Positions 34,820 through 45,209 are shown, counted from the first letter of the stretch. The stretch is DNA of 64,000 nucleotides from Bemisia tabaci (GCF_918797505.1 NC_092794.1:71771345-71835344), one strand, 5' to 3'. Translations and numbers: made by a program. The notes: a model not told the origin generated them from the sequence alone.

Positions 34820-35575
34820 GAGGGTCTCTTTGTCTCTGATTCTTACGAAAAGGCCAAAGATGAAGGAATCACGCCGCCATAACTTAGAACAAAAACTAAT
34901 CCGAGAGGGGACCGAAGGAATAGCGACACGGCGAGTCGAATCGGGCAGACGCCCTAAGGAAACAGGGGGTCAGAACTTGGTAAAAAAGCTTATCGGAACA
35001 ATGCGGGGAGCCCCGATGCAATTTAATATGTGTCCTATCTCGCGGAGGCTTATTTGCAGGGTTTTAAGGTTAATAACCAGGCAAGACCAGAAGCCTCGGC
35101 TCGCACCCCCGTAATGAAAACGACCCTTGGCGGGTCCGGGGCGCCGGGCTGATTGTTCCAGATAAGAATATGTAAATTCCTCCGAGGCGGCGAGTAAATC
35201 ATTTTATTGTCCTTAAATGGTTCTCAATTATCCCGAAAGACACGGGCATCAGATAGCGGGATTTATTCGCGGGCGATCTCCGTGCGGGCGCGGGCGGAAC
35301 AAATCGGAGCCGCCGTACAACAAATTAACGACGCCGAGCGTGCATAATTCCCGTCCGGCTGCTTTATTTGTTTTGGTCGTTAAGTTGGCACCGCGGCCGA
35401 CGGGACTCGCAACGGCGGGATATGGAGATGTTATGATGTTCGGATGCGCCGTGATGAACCTTTGTTCTTTCTGCCCTCCGCCCAGGTTGCATTCGATTGG
35501 GCCCCGCGTTGTGCGTTGTCGCCCCGGCGCGGGAAACTCGGCTCCGCGAATCCCGTCCCCCGCCAATGGCAACGC
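34820..35575. other. CpG-rich patch, no gene recognised
   Basis: GC-rich from about 35120 to 35575 with overlapping open frames on both strands. Short words such as ATTTATTCGCGGG and TTAACGACGC sit in unique DNA. This could be a promoter or enhancer region, but nothing seen decides that. Confidence 0.3.
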
Positions 35576-36132
35576 CGCACAGTGGATCTGGAGTCCCTTT
35601 ATACTGAGAGTCAAGACAATTTGAATCCATTTCTGATTGGTTCCCGTATTTTAGGCCTCCACAGTGGCACAAACGGGAATGAAGATTACATTTTCACCAA
35701 TTGCAAAGATTATAATCTGGAATGGACCAGGGAATTACGGGCTCGGCAAGGAACAAACGGAATGCGAGGAGGAACGGAGAAAGGCATTTGAGAATGGGCC
35801 GATCAAAGATTACGAAAAACGTTCGATTTCTGTAATCTTTATTCCCGTTTGTGACATCCATGAGCCGAATTGTCTTGACTCTCAGTATAAAGGGACTCTA
35901 AGTGGATCGAGTCAATGGGAGAGGTCGGACACGATTTGGAAACTTTAAAAGCTTATAACTGCGTCTATACACAACTTTGAGATTTTAAAAGTGGTTTCAT
36001 TGGTTTCCTCGTGAAATATTCTCTCAGATGGACCCCTTGATAATAAAATTGTGACGAAATAAACATCAAAATTTGCAGTTTCTGTCGAAAATTGCATGTC
36101 CGACTTCTCTGATTGACTCGAACCACTGTGCG
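35576..36132. mobile_element. F2 MITE interrupted by an 8-bp-TSD element
   Basis: The left end GCACAGTGGATC (35577-35588) and the main body (35901-36132, AGTGGATCGAGTCAATGGGA to GACTCGAACCACTGTGCG) belong to one F2 copy in reverse interior order. They are separated by the 312-bp element at 35589-35900. Without that insert and one 8-bp duplication the F2 copy is about 236 bp, the family length. Confidence 0.8.
35589..35900. mobile_element. Palindromic MITE with 8-bp TSD AGTGGATC
   Basis: The ends are TGGAGTCCCTTTATACTGAG and CTCAGTATAAAGGGACTCTA, and the arms extend through GTCAAGACAATT. Inner segments (CACAAACGGGAATGAAGATT and GTAATCTTTATTCCCGTTTG) are also complementary, so nearly the whole 312 bp folds back. 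AGTGGATC flanks it at 35581-35588 and 35901-35908. An 8-bp duplication is typical of hAT and P superfamilies. Confidence 0.85.
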
Positions 36133-36475
36133 CCATCCACTTTTAAATTAATACCTCGAGCCTCTCTCTCTTTACCACCTTTGGCTCCCACCAAGCCCCC
36201 TCCGAGTGGGGGGCCGTGAAAAATGTGGCAAAATTAATTATAGCTCTTGTCCTTGCCCCCCCTCCCTCTTACACACTGCCCACCCCCCCCCCCCAATTTT
36301 CTCCGCTCTTCCATGATGGACGATTGACATCAGAGGACGCTTTTTATCTTTGTATTTCCATCTTCCGATTCTATAGGCCAACTTGGTTCTTCTCTAGCGC
36401 TCCGTGGCTCCACTTGTCAGGATCGTCCGAGGTTTGGCAGAGCTGCGACGGGAGGTGGGGGTTTTCGCACACTTC
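36133..36475. other. No recognisable feature
   Basis: Pyrimidine-rich with a C run of about 12 at 36283-36294. No gene was recognised. Confidence 0.4.
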
Positions 36476-36731
36476 GTCACCTACCGGCCGAAGTATCACG
36501 AGTGTCACGCGACGTTTCAAAATTTCCGCCGCCGTTTTATTATTTTGCAGATCTTTCAACGATCTTTCGACCGTCCGAAAATTTAATTGAATTTTCTTCG
36601 TGCCGTCGTTAAAATTCAGCGAAATTTTCAAACAGATTCAACCAATAATTTCTCTGTAAAAGATAAAATGGCGGTGGAAATTTTGAAACTTCATATGGCG
36701 CTTGTGATACTTTGGCCGGAAAGTGATGACA
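36476..36731. mobile_element. F3 MITE copy
   Basis: Starts GTCACCTACCGGCCGAAGTA and ends ACTTTGGCCGGAAAGTGATG. Inside are TTTCAAAATTTCCGCCGCC on the left and ATGGCGGTGGAAATTTTG on the right. Target-site duplication not clear. Confidence 0.72.
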
Positions 36732-37281
36732 TGTGGAAATTTAGGCATTTCTGCAGATTTATTGTGCTGGATATTTCCGCATACATCCTAGCGCATATTT
36801 GTTGAATATTCCAAGATGCCGCCAAGAGGCCACCCATAAATTAAATCATTTAGGAGTCTTACAGAGGAGTAGTCGCTGAAGGTTCATGAAATATAGGTGA
36901 CGAAGAGGGAGGCAAAAAGTCGGAAAATGGGGGCGTGAGTGTTATGTTGTTAATTGTATTGAAAAATAAAAAATAAATCGTATACAACCCTTTCGAGAGA
37001 AGTACATGAGAGTATCGCAAGTGTGAATAATACGGTGGATTCGGCATCATATCAATGATAGTTACAGCACCGAGGGTATTATGACAAAATCATCACAGTT
37101 AACCCATTAAAAACTTCGTAACAGTCCTTCCAAATTAAGCCTGTTTTTAAGCCTGACACGAAAGACTGGCTGCATAATTGTGTACTTAATGCCATTGTAC
37201 GAGTAAAAATTATACCATTAGTTAGAACGAAAACAGAATTAAGTCGACGACTTCTGGTCAAGCTTGAGCACGTCCGCGTCC
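36732..37281. other. No recognisable feature
   Basis: AT-rich DNA without a recognised repeat or gene. Confidence 0.4.
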
Positions 37282-37285
37282 TATC

Positions 37286-37538
37286 CTGCCGTGCTAAGAA
37301 AAAACGCCTTATGAACCTTCAGGCGTTGCCAAATTTCCATTGATAAACCGCGAATTTCCTGGTGAATTTATGAATAATTTCCTCCCTATTATTTCAGGTG
37401 ATTTTGTTTGGAATTTCACCTAAAAGATTCTGACAATTTAAATGAAAAATATCCAAATCTTTCCTCAGAAATAAACATGTTATCGAAAGAAAGTTGGCAA
37501 CTCGAATGTTAATACGGCGTTTTTCCTTAGCACGGCCG
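37286..37538. mobile_element. F1 MITE copy, TSD TATC
   Basis: Starts CTGCCGTGCTAAGAAAAAAC and ends TTTCCTTAGCACGGCCG, 253 bp. TATC flanks it at 37282-37285 and 37539-37542. Confidence 0.84.
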
Positions 37539-38152
37539 TATCGAGGAGGACATTTTGCTGAGGATGAGCAACGGTTAAAGGCCAAAAAGGAGCACGGTCA
37601 GGGATTAAAGAGCAATTTTGTTTTTTTTTTTTAAAAAAAAACGCGTGCATTAACGACGCTGGGGAATTGTCAGCCTGTCGGATTGACAAGAAGGGTTGCG
37701 GGGTAAGGGGCTGGGAGCGCGACGGGGGAGGGGGTTGAAAAACAGGGGGATCAAAGGATGGGCTCGTGACTGCATTTTAATGTGTAATGTAGAAAATGAA
37801 GAACAGAAGTTGTTATTTTTATGCGGCGCCGTCAGCCCTCGCCGGTTTTCCCGGCAAAGGGCAGGGACTCCGGCGAGTTTCCCGGATGAATTTGGCAATT
37901 GCGACGTGATAAGCACCGCGCGAGACTTAGAAATCCCTGTGACGTAAGACCGAACTCGTGTACTGGTTAATCTAAGATAAGCCGCTGCATGATTCCCACC
38001 GCCAAGGGGGTGGCAATTCGACAGGGGATTTGCCGAGTCAAAATATCATTTACTCCCATCAGATTAGTGCCCGGACGGTGAAATAATATTACGGGGAGGG
38101 CGCGGTAAAAGTAAGTAAAAAAAAAAACGAGGAATAAAAATAATGTAGTAAA
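37539..38152. other. No recognisable gene
   Basis: Mixed composition. Overlapping frames on both strands at 37650-37947 have no recognisable domain. Confidence 0.4.
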
Positions 38153-38385
38153 CTGCCACGCTAAGGAAAAACGCCGTATGACCCTTCAGGCCTTGCCAAA
38201 TTTCCTTTAATAAATCACGAATTTTCGGGGAAATTTGTGAACATTTTTCCTTCAGATAATGTTGTTCGCAATTTCACCTAAATTTCCTGAAAATTCTGAG
38301 GTAAAATATCCATAGCTCTCTTCAAAAATGCCGGAAATTTGGCAGCTTTGGAATGCTCATACGGCGTTTTTCCCTCGGACGGGAG
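38153..38385. mobile_element. F1 MITE copy
   Basis: Starts CTGCCACGCTAAGGAAAAAC and ends GTTTTTCCCTCGGACGGGAG, 233 bp, slightly short through an internal deletion. The flanks TAAA and TATA agree at three of four bases. Confidence 0.75.
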
Positions 38386-38823
38386 TATAGCGGTCACCCG
38401 TCGGGGAAGTGGGGTGGGAGGTCGAGAGCTTAATCCGCAGAACAAGTTTGGACCTTGTTGAGACTTGATAGAAGGTTGCGTTATTTACATAAGAGAGCCC
38501 TTAAATGATGGATGGGTGAGGCATCCCGGACGATTCCTGTAAGGCTGGTAGCATTATAAATTCATTTAGCCGGGCGAGGTTAAGTCGGCTGAGCTTGTGC
38601 TATGCATCGGTGCTTATTAACCGGACTCGGGCGACTGCTGCGAAGTCGGCTCCGTCGCGCGGCCGAGTCGAGTGGCGTTTGGCAACGGATCTGGAAGCGA
38701 AGTCTTCATTAGCGCCGTTAAGACGGATGTTCGAGTCGGCCGCCGACTCCGACCCCAGCTTCAGCGCCCGCCGCGCCGCTCTCGTCAACGAGTCCCGTCG
38801 TTGAGTTCAACGCTTTCAGCCCA
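38386..38823. other. CpG-rich patch at 38580-38820
   Basis: Open on both strands at 38595-38804 because of the GC-rich composition. No domain was recognised. Confidence 0.3.
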
Positions 38824-39100
38824 GCGGGCCGATTATTGAAATTGATAGACAAAGCCATAGACAAAGGAGACAAAAGAGATATGGAGAGATCCTATTGGTG
38901 GAAGCGGGTGGTTGCAGTGGACAAAGGAGGTAGGTAATAGACTAACTAACGGCAACCCACGAGTGACCCGACAGTTAGTCTATCATCTTCTCCCTTTGAG
39001 TACAGGATCCACTCATTTCAACCAATAGGATCGCTGCATACTCCCTATGTCTTCTTTGTCTATCGCTTTGTCTATCAATTTCAATAATTAGCCTGCTGCT
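38824..39100. mobile_element. F7 MITE copy
   Basis: Starts GCGGGCCGATTATTGAAATT and ends ATCAATTTCAATAATTAGCC, with GATCCTATTGGTGGAAGCGG and CAACCAATAGGATCGC inside. It aligns by eye with the copy at 13232 along its whole length. Confidence 0.75.
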
Positions 39101-39160
39101 CTCTGAAGCTGGAGCTCTCGCAGCATCCCTGGATGTTACGCTTCACACCACTAAATGCAA

Positions 39161-39388
39161 CACTGGAAAAAAAACACATTGGATCTAGAGTCCAGACTCT
39201 TAAAAACATCGACAAGAAAAAGTACTCTTGATTTAATCACAATTTATCTTAAATCAAGAACCAAGCCTTTTAATTTAAGCGGATTTCGTTTTGATTCAAG
39301 TAAAAATCCGATTGAATCGGGAGTATTTTTTCTTGTCAATGTTTTCAAGAGTCTGGACTCTAGATCCAATGTGTTTTTTTTTCCAGTG
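39161..39388. mobile_element. F8 MITE, complete copy
   Basis: The ends CACTGGAAAAAAAACACATT and AATGTGTTTTTTTTTCCAGTG are complementary, as are the inner GGATCTAGAGTCCAGACTCT and AGAGTCTGGACTCTAGATCC. Nearly all 228 bp fold back. The right 49 bp recur at 44147-44194 without the left part, which places the start of the large direct duplication inside this element. A left fragment lies at 48743. Confidence 0.82.
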
Positions 39389-39529
39389 AATACTGCTCCA
39401 GTATTACACTGTTGAAAATCGAGGAGTGGAATCCGGTGCCGGAGTCCACGACGCGGTCAAAAACCCCGAGTGATATGAGCACGAAGTGAAACAAGGTGGA
39501 GGAATGGCGCTGGGTCCACACCACTAAGC

Positions 39530-39935
39530 GCTGGAAAAAAATCTCGGTGTATTTACTAAGAAAAGGGTAAAATTACCAAGAATTCAGGGTTCTTTTGATC
39601 CCAGTTCTTTCTTGGTAAAATTACCGTTTATGGAATTGGTAATTTTACCGAGAAATCTCGGTAAAATTATTGAACTTTCTCGTAATTTTACTGAACCTTG
39701 GAAAAAACGCCAATATTTTTTATCGACTGTGGTAGAATTACCGAGATAAAATGGCAAAGTTACCGGGAATTGATTACCAATAAAAGTGGTATTCTTACCT
39801 GAAAAAAGTAAAAATAACGCTTTTTAGGTAAGCTTACCAGTCTGCCTTGGTAAAATTACCAATAATTGGTAAGAAAAGTGAGATGGTAAAGGTACCAACG
39901 GATCTTGGTAAAAACGCCGAGAATTTCTTTTCAGT
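39530..39935. mobile_element. F4 MITE copy inside the direct repeat
   Basis: The ends are GCTGGAAAAAAATCTCGG and CCGAGAATTTCTTTTCAGT. The interior carries the GGTAAAATTACC-type words of the family. Its first base pair is substituted relative to the other copies. The flanks AAGC and GAGC agree at three of four bases. Confidence 0.78.
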
Positions 39936-40261
39936 GAGCAAGGACCCACCTTGACACCTTTGTCATTTCTCCACCTTGTTACGTACAGTATCCGGGCCAC
40001 TTCTTAGTATTTTTTTTTTTTTCTCATTTGTACGAAGTGAAATTAGCACCCTAAAAGTGTATGAAACTCCACAAAAAGAGTGGATTCCGCTCCGTAACAG
40101 TGTAAGTTGTTCCGTAAGGAGAGTAGATTCCGCTCCGCATTCTTGCCATTTGGGAGTTTTGGGCGCTCAATAAACTTTGGGCACAGAAATTCACTCCAAA
40201 GTTTTTAATAGTGTGCAGCAATATTGCTTAAATTTTCCATATTAGAGTAGTCAGGAGTTTC

Positions 40262-40391
40262 ATATGGACGTATTTCTGCCAAACGGAACTATGTGCATTA
40301 AGACATGAGCCCTGAAACACATAAGAATACATGCATAACAGGACTTACGTTATAATGCACATAGTTCCGTTTGGCAGAAATACGTCCATAT
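40262..40391. mobile_element. F5 MITE copy inside the direct repeat
   Basis: ATATGGACGTATTTCTGCCA and AACGGAACTATGTGCATTA on the left are matched by TAATGCACATAGTTCCG and TTTGGCAGAAATACGTCC with ATAT on the right. The 130-bp element is close to a perfect hairpin. Confidence 0.8.
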
Positions 40392-40773
40392 AGAAAAGAC
40401 CCTTCTACGTCGACCTTATTTCAAATGAATTTTTGTTTAAATTTTGATCCACTTTAGGAGATTTTTGAGGTGTTGAAATTGAAGTTTTGAAGTGTTTCCC
40501 TCGAGTGAATTATGCTTCCTCTGAACAATTTTTGTCCCCTCTCTTCTGAGATTTCGTTGAGAGAACGGGTCGCGGAGCATGGAGATTTGGTATTTGGATA
40601 TTTGGATTTTATCGGTCGAGAATATTTAGCGATCCAGAGCGGAAATTTTGAAGCATCATAATCGAGGAGCAGGATTTTACACCATGATTGGCGATGCGAC
40701 TCGGAACTTCATACAGTTATACAACTTAACGGCGCGGCGCTTGCATGCATTTATTGATGCTCTGTGACAGTGC

Positions 40774-41031
40774 GTGTTGCATATAGGGAAAAATGTAGGC
40801 GCACTGCCGACAGACGCTACGCAACAGAAAACGCACGCGAGTAGCATTCAGTTTTTTTTAGGGGCAAAATTTCGAGATACGCACATCAGAGGCCAAGCGC
40901 GCGAAAAAGCATGTCCACGTCGGCGCAGTTTACATTTCATGACCCCAAACGAACAAAATCACCCAGTCTCAAGCGTTGCGGCGTGGAGTAACGTTACTGA
41001 TGAATATTCGTTCATTGAGACTGTTTTTTAG
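40774..41031 (+). CDS. 85-codon open frame in the direct repeat, unknown
   Basis: An open frame of 85 codons ending 76 bases before ORF2. It contains the stretch THIRGQAREKACPRRRSLHF and shows no CCHC zinc knuckle, so it is not recognisable as a Jockey ORF1. The copy in the right repeat (45592-45849) differs at one residue, Glu44 to Lys, and by at least one silent change. Its preservation may simply reflect the recent duplication. It could be a leader ORF, the stub of an ORF1 or chance. Confidence 0.2.
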   Translation: MLHIGKNVGALPTDATQQKTHASSIQFFLGAKFRDTHIRGQAREKACPRRRSLHFMTPNEQNHPVSSVAAWSNVTDEYSFIETVF

Positions 41032-41107
41032 ACTGACTAACTACGCGAAAATGGACTTTTGACTTCGTAAAGTTTTTATCCCTACTTTATATGGAAGGAC
41101 AATAGAA

Positions 41108-43822
41108 ATGGAAGCTGTCTCGGTTCTTATCGCATGGAATGCGAATGGATTAAAACCTGCTAAACTCTTAGAATTTAGTGAAAAAATGGCAAAATTACGC
41201 GTAGATATAGCATTGTTCTCTGAAACCCATTTTGCTAGGGAATCGAGAGGATACTTGAAAGGATATAGATTTTATAATTCACGACATCCTTCTAATAACG
41301 CTAGGGGGGGAGCCTCTATTGCTATCAGGGAAAACATTAAACACTCTGTTCTCGAAATTGTAGAAGAAGAACGTTTCCAAGCGGTGATTATTCAAATTGA
41401 GTCATCGCTAGGGCCATTTAATGTCAGCGCGTTATACGCTCCACCACGTCATCGATGCTCAGTTGACGACTATTCTGGTCTACTTGATAAATTGGGTCCT
41501 CGCTTTCTTATCGGGGGGGACTTCAACTGTAAAAACGTCAGATGGGGTTCGAGATTAACTAACCCGAAAGGTGATAATCTTGAAACTGCAGTCAATCTTA
41601 TCGGAGGTGATTTTATCTCTCCGGGTAAACCCACCTTCTATCCAGGTAATCCATTGAAAGAGCCAGACGTAATTGATTTTTTCATCTTCAATAATCTCAA
41701 TCTCAATAACAAAACTTCTTGCAATGTGTTAGAGGGAAAAAAAGATCATGTGCCGGTTTTCTTATCTATATTTGCTACTCCAGTATTAGTTAAACGCCCA
41801 CCCTGTCTAATTTCTACTCAAACAGACTGGAAAAAATTTCGAGAATTATTAACTTCCCGTATTAATAACTCAACTTCAATAAACGACTGCTCCACACTTG
41901 ATAAGGAGGCAGAGTCATTAATTTCGAGCATCCAAGAGGCTGCAAAAGCAAGCACGCCGGTTGCTAGAACTTTTAATAATTTTCATCATAAATGCACTCT
42001 TCCAAAGGAAATACTCAGCCTTATTGACCGTAAAAACAAAGCGGGAAGGAGGAGAAGGATTACTCACCATGAATCTGATAAAAATCTCTACAATAGACTA
42101 AACAAGGCAGTGGAGAAACGTATTAATGAATTTCGTAATGAAAAATTTGAAAAATTTGTAGCTAATCTCAGCCCAAGCGAAGCTAATGATTACACCCTTT
42201 GGAAAGCGACAAAATCCCTAAAACGTCCTTTCCTAGCTAGCTTCCCAATTAGAAAACCGGACGGTGAATGGGCAAATAATAGCCAGGAAAAAGCCCATAC
42301 TATTGCCGATCACCTTGAAAAAGTATTTCAACCTAACCCCTGCGAATCTCCAGAGAAGGAATGCGAACTAGAGGAAGAAGTTGGTAATATTAATTTTCTC
42401 CCTGCAGAAAAAATCAACAAAATTACATATGACGAAATTTTCAAGGAAATTAAATATAAAACAAAAATCAAGAAAAGTCCAGGTTTTGATCTTATCTCAG
42501 CAATTATCCTCAAGCAACTTCCTCCTGCGGCAATCAAAAAATTAGAAGCACTCTTTAATGCAGCATTGTCATTGAAATACATCCCTAGTCAATGGAAATT
42601 GGCTGAGGTGATTGTTATTTTAAAATCCGGAAAACCTCCTTCAGCCCCTAGTTCGTACCGCCCTATCTCCTTACTTCCCCTGATATGCAAACTTTTCGAG
42701 AAGTTATATATTAAACGTTTACTGACAATTGTAAATAAGAAAAAGTTACTTCCTAATGAGCAGTTTGGTTTCAGGGCTAAACATAGCACAATAGAACAAT
42801 TACACCGGATCTCTTCTTATATTGAAAAGGCGCTAGAGGAGAAACAGTTTTGTAATGTAGTTTTCTTGGATGTCGCCCAGGCATTTGACAAAGTCTGGCA
42901 TTCTAAAGTGGCATTTAAACTTTCTAAATTCTTGCCTGGGAACCACGTGCAATTAATAATGTCCTACTTAGCAGATAGATCTTTTAGGGTTCGATTTGAA
43001 GACTCTTACTCTGAATTTAGGAAAATAAGAGCAGGGGTACCTCAAGGTTCAGTACTCTCCCCCCTAATCTTTAGTCTCTTTACAGCTGACGTACCAAAAC
43101 CTAAAAAAGGGAAAATTGGGATCTTTGCGGACGACACGGCCGTTGCGTCCTCCGCGCCCACATATGAGGAGACAGTCACTAACATCCAAGAGTGCCTGGA
43201 CGACATCCAGGATTGGACTGAGCGCGATCGCACGGCGCTTAACGCCACCAAATCAGTTAACGTGGTCTTTACCTTAAGACCATATGTTTATGTCCCTGTG
43301 ATCCTAAATAAAATTGCTATTCCCCATGCGCAAAAGGCTCCTTACCTCGGCCTTACCATGGACTGTAAGTTAAAATGGAAGGAGCATATTCTAAATAAGA
43401 AAAAGCAAATTGACTTAAAGCACAGACAGATGCTATGGCTTCTCGGAAAGCGATCTAAATTAAAGCTAAAAAATAAAGTTTTACTTTATAAATCAATGTT
43501 AAGGCCAATCTGGGTATACGGCTGCCAGATTTGGGCGTGTGCCGCCAGTTCCAATCTCAAAATTATTGAGACAATTCAAAATAAAATACTCAGACAAATG
43601 GCAGGGGCCAGGTGGTACGAGCGTAACATCGATATTAGAGATGAGCTCGGGATCGAAGAGATGGACATGTACATCTCACGTATGTACAATAGATATGAAG
43701 AGAGACTGGGCGGTCACCCCAATCCCGAAGCAATAGCGCTTTTGGATTGGGGCTCCGAGACCCGGAGGTTAAAAAGACGCAAACCACATGAGTTGAGCAC
43801 AGCTCATTTCCGTCGGTGTTAG
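41108..43822 (+). CDS. Non-LTR retrotransposon ORF2: endonuclease-reverse transcriptase
   Basis: A 904-residue intact frame. Residues 1-220 form an apurinic-type endonuclease: WNANGL at 10-15, SETH at 38-41 with the acidic metal-binding Glu, GGDFN at 136-140, and DH at 213-214 as the catalytic end motif. Residues about 495-760 are the reverse transcriptase: SYRPISLLP (516-524), GFRAKHST (554-561), the first catalytic Asp in FLDVAQAFDKVWH (586-598), GVPQGSVLSP (643-652) and the FADD box (673-676). A C-terminal region with WVYGCQIWACAAS (802-814) follows. The motif set matches the Jockey clade. These enzymes nick target DNA and prime cDNA synthesis on the nick. All key residues are present, so the enzyme may be active. 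The start ATG lies in the last 18 bases of the left direct repeat. No ORF1 is found upstream. Confidence 0.95.
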   Translation: MEAVSVLIAWNANGLKPAKLLEFSEKMAKLRVDIALFSETHFARESRGYLKGYRFYNSRHPSNNARGGASIAIRENIKHSVLEIVEEERFQAVIIQIESSLGPFNVSALYAPPRHRCSVDDYSGLLDKLGPRFLIGGDFNCKNVRWGSRLTNPKGDNLETAVNLIGGDFISPGKPTFYPGNPLKEPDVIDFFIFNNLNLNNKTSCNVLEGKKDHVPVFLSIFATPVLVKRPPCLISTQTDWKKFRELLTSRINNSTSINDCSTLDKEAESLISSIQEAAKASTPVARTFNNFHHKCTLPKEILSLIDRKNKAGRRRRITHHESDKNLYNRLNKAVEKRINEFRNEKFEKFVANLSPSEANDYTLWKATKSLKRPFLASFPIRKPDGEWANNSQEKAHTIADHLEKVFQPNPCESPEKECELEEEVGNINFLPAEKINKITYDEIFKEIKYKTKIKKSPGFDLISAIILKQLPPAAIKKLEALFNAALSLKYIPSQWKLAEVIVILKSGKPPSAPSSYRPISLLPLICKLFEKLYIKRLLTIVNKKKLLPNEQFGFRAKHSTIEQLHRISSYIEKALEEKQFCNVVFLDVAQAFDKVWHSKVAFKLSKFLPGNHVQLIMSYLADRSFRVRFEDSYSEFRKIRAGVPQGSVLSPLIFSLFTADVPKPKKGKIGIFADDTAVASSAPTYEETVTNIQECLDDIQDWTERDRTALNATKSVNVVFTLRPYVYVPVILNKIAIPHAQKAPYLGLTMDCKLKWKEHILNKKKQIDLKHRQMLWLLGKRSKLKLKNKVLLYKSMLRPIWVYGCQIWACAASSNLKIIETIQNKILRQMAGARWYERNIDIRDELGIEEMDMYISRMYNRYEERLGGHPNPEAIALLDWGSETRRLKRRKPHELSTAHFRRC

Positions 43823-44146
43823 GCTCGTGCCTCTGGCCCTTACCAGTCTTAGTCGACTGACAGGGCGAAAGCATAGTTAGTAGAAAAATTCTCTAGAATC
43901 TAGTTCTAGGAATAATTATAGTTAATATCAGTTAGTTTTTCTCCCGCTTTTTACAGGATTTTACTTCTATCTCATTTGTTCATCCTTCATTTTCATTCTC
44001 ATTAATTTAATCCATAAAGCGGTGTTTATTTCTTTTTTATTATATTAGGCTTAAAGGAAAATTTGTAAAGACTCGTAAGGTCTAGTAATATAAGTTGTAA
44101 TTCAATATGTGTAATTACAAAATTAAATAAAAAAAAAAAAAAAAAA
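41108..44146 (+). mobile_element. Jockey-like LINE body with 3' UTR and poly(A)
   Basis: ORF2 is followed by a 3' UTR of about 306 bp and a run of 18 A at 44129-44146, the expected tail of a non-LTR element. Immediately after the tail the sequence returns to the middle of the F8 element, the start of the right direct repeat. The true 5' boundary is uncertain: it is either within the repeat at or before 41108, or at 41126 where the two repeat copies stop matching. Lack of ORF1 suggests 5' truncation or an unusual element. Confidence 0.85.
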
Positions 44147-44335
44147 TGTTTTCAAGAGTCTGGACTCTAGATCCAATGTGTTTTTTTTCCAGTGAATACT
44201 GCTCCAGTATTACACTGTTGAAAATCGAGGAGTGGAATCCGGTGCCGGAGTCCACGACGCGGTCAAAAACCCCGAGTGATATGAGCACGAAGTGAAACAA
44301 GGTGGAGGAATGGCGCTGGGTCCACACCACTAAGC

Positions 44336-44742
44336 GCTGGAAAAAAATCTCGGTGTATTTACTAAGAAAAGGGTAAAATTACCAAGAATTCAGGGTTCTT
44401 TTTGATCCCAGTTCTTTCTTGGTAAAATTACCGTTTATGGAATTGGTAATTTTACCGAGAAATCTCGGTAAAATTATTGAACTTTCTCGGTAATTTTACT
44501 GAACCTTGAAAAAAACGCCAATATTTTTATCGACTGTGGTAGAATTACCGAGATAAAATGGCAAAGTTACCGGGAATTGATTACCAATAAAAGTGGTATT
44601 CTTACCTGAAAAAAGTAAAAATAACGCTTTTTAGGTAAGCTTACCAGTCTGCCTTGGTAAAATTACCAATAATTGGTAAGAAAAGTGAGATGGTAAAGGT
44701 ACCAACGGATCTTGGTAAAAACGCCGAGAATTTCTTTTCAGT
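44336..44742. mobile_element. F4 MITE copy inside the right direct repeat
   Basis: This is the duplicate of the F4 copy at 39530. The same end substitutions and internal variants are present, so it arose by the segmental duplication and not by an independent transposition. Confidence 0.8.
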
Positions 44743-45079
44743 GAGCAAGGACCCACCTTAACACCTTTGTCATTTCTCCACCTTGTTACGTACAGTATTC
44801 GGGCCACTTCTTAGTGTTTTTTTTTTTTTTTTTTTTTTTCCTCATTTGTACGAAGTGAAATTAGCACCCTAAAAGTGTATGAAACTCCACAAAAAGAGTG
44901 GATTCCGCTCCGTAACAGTGTAAGTTGTTCCGTACGGAGAGTAGATTCCGCTCCGCACTCATGCCATTTGGGAGTTTTGGGCGCTCAATAAACTTTGGGC
45001 ACAGAAATTCACTCCAAAGTTTTTAATAGTGTGCAGCAATATTGCTTAAATTTTCCATATTAGAGTAGTCAGGAGTTTC

Positions 45080-45209
45080 ATATGGACGTATTTCTGCCAA
45101 ACGGAACTATGTGCATTAAGGCATGAGCCCTGAAACACATAAAAATACTTGCATAACAGGACTTACGTTATAATGCACATAGTTCCGTTTGGCAGAAATA
45201 CGTCCATAT
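45080..45209. mobile_element. F5 MITE copy inside the right direct repeat
   Basis: The duplicate of 40262-40391, with ATATGGACGTATTTCTGCCA and its complement as ends and only a few single-base differences in the loop. Confidence 0.8.

Larger units (their letters stand above)
39340..41125 (+). repeat. Left copy of 1.79-kb direct repeat
   Basis: This segment is repeated in the same orientation at 44147-45943. It starts inside the F8 element and ends 18 bases into the retrotransposon ORF2. It contains an F4 copy, an F5 copy and an 85-codon open frame. By eye the two copies differ only by scattered substitutions and length changes in homopolymers, so the duplication is recent. The two copies bracket ORF2 like long terminal repeats, though the enzyme between them is of non-LTR type. 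Confidence 0.9.

Noticed and set aside
35249..35672. Overlapping 100-135-codon frames on both strands
   Set aside because: They come from a CpG-rich patch with few stop codons; no domain or splice sites support them.
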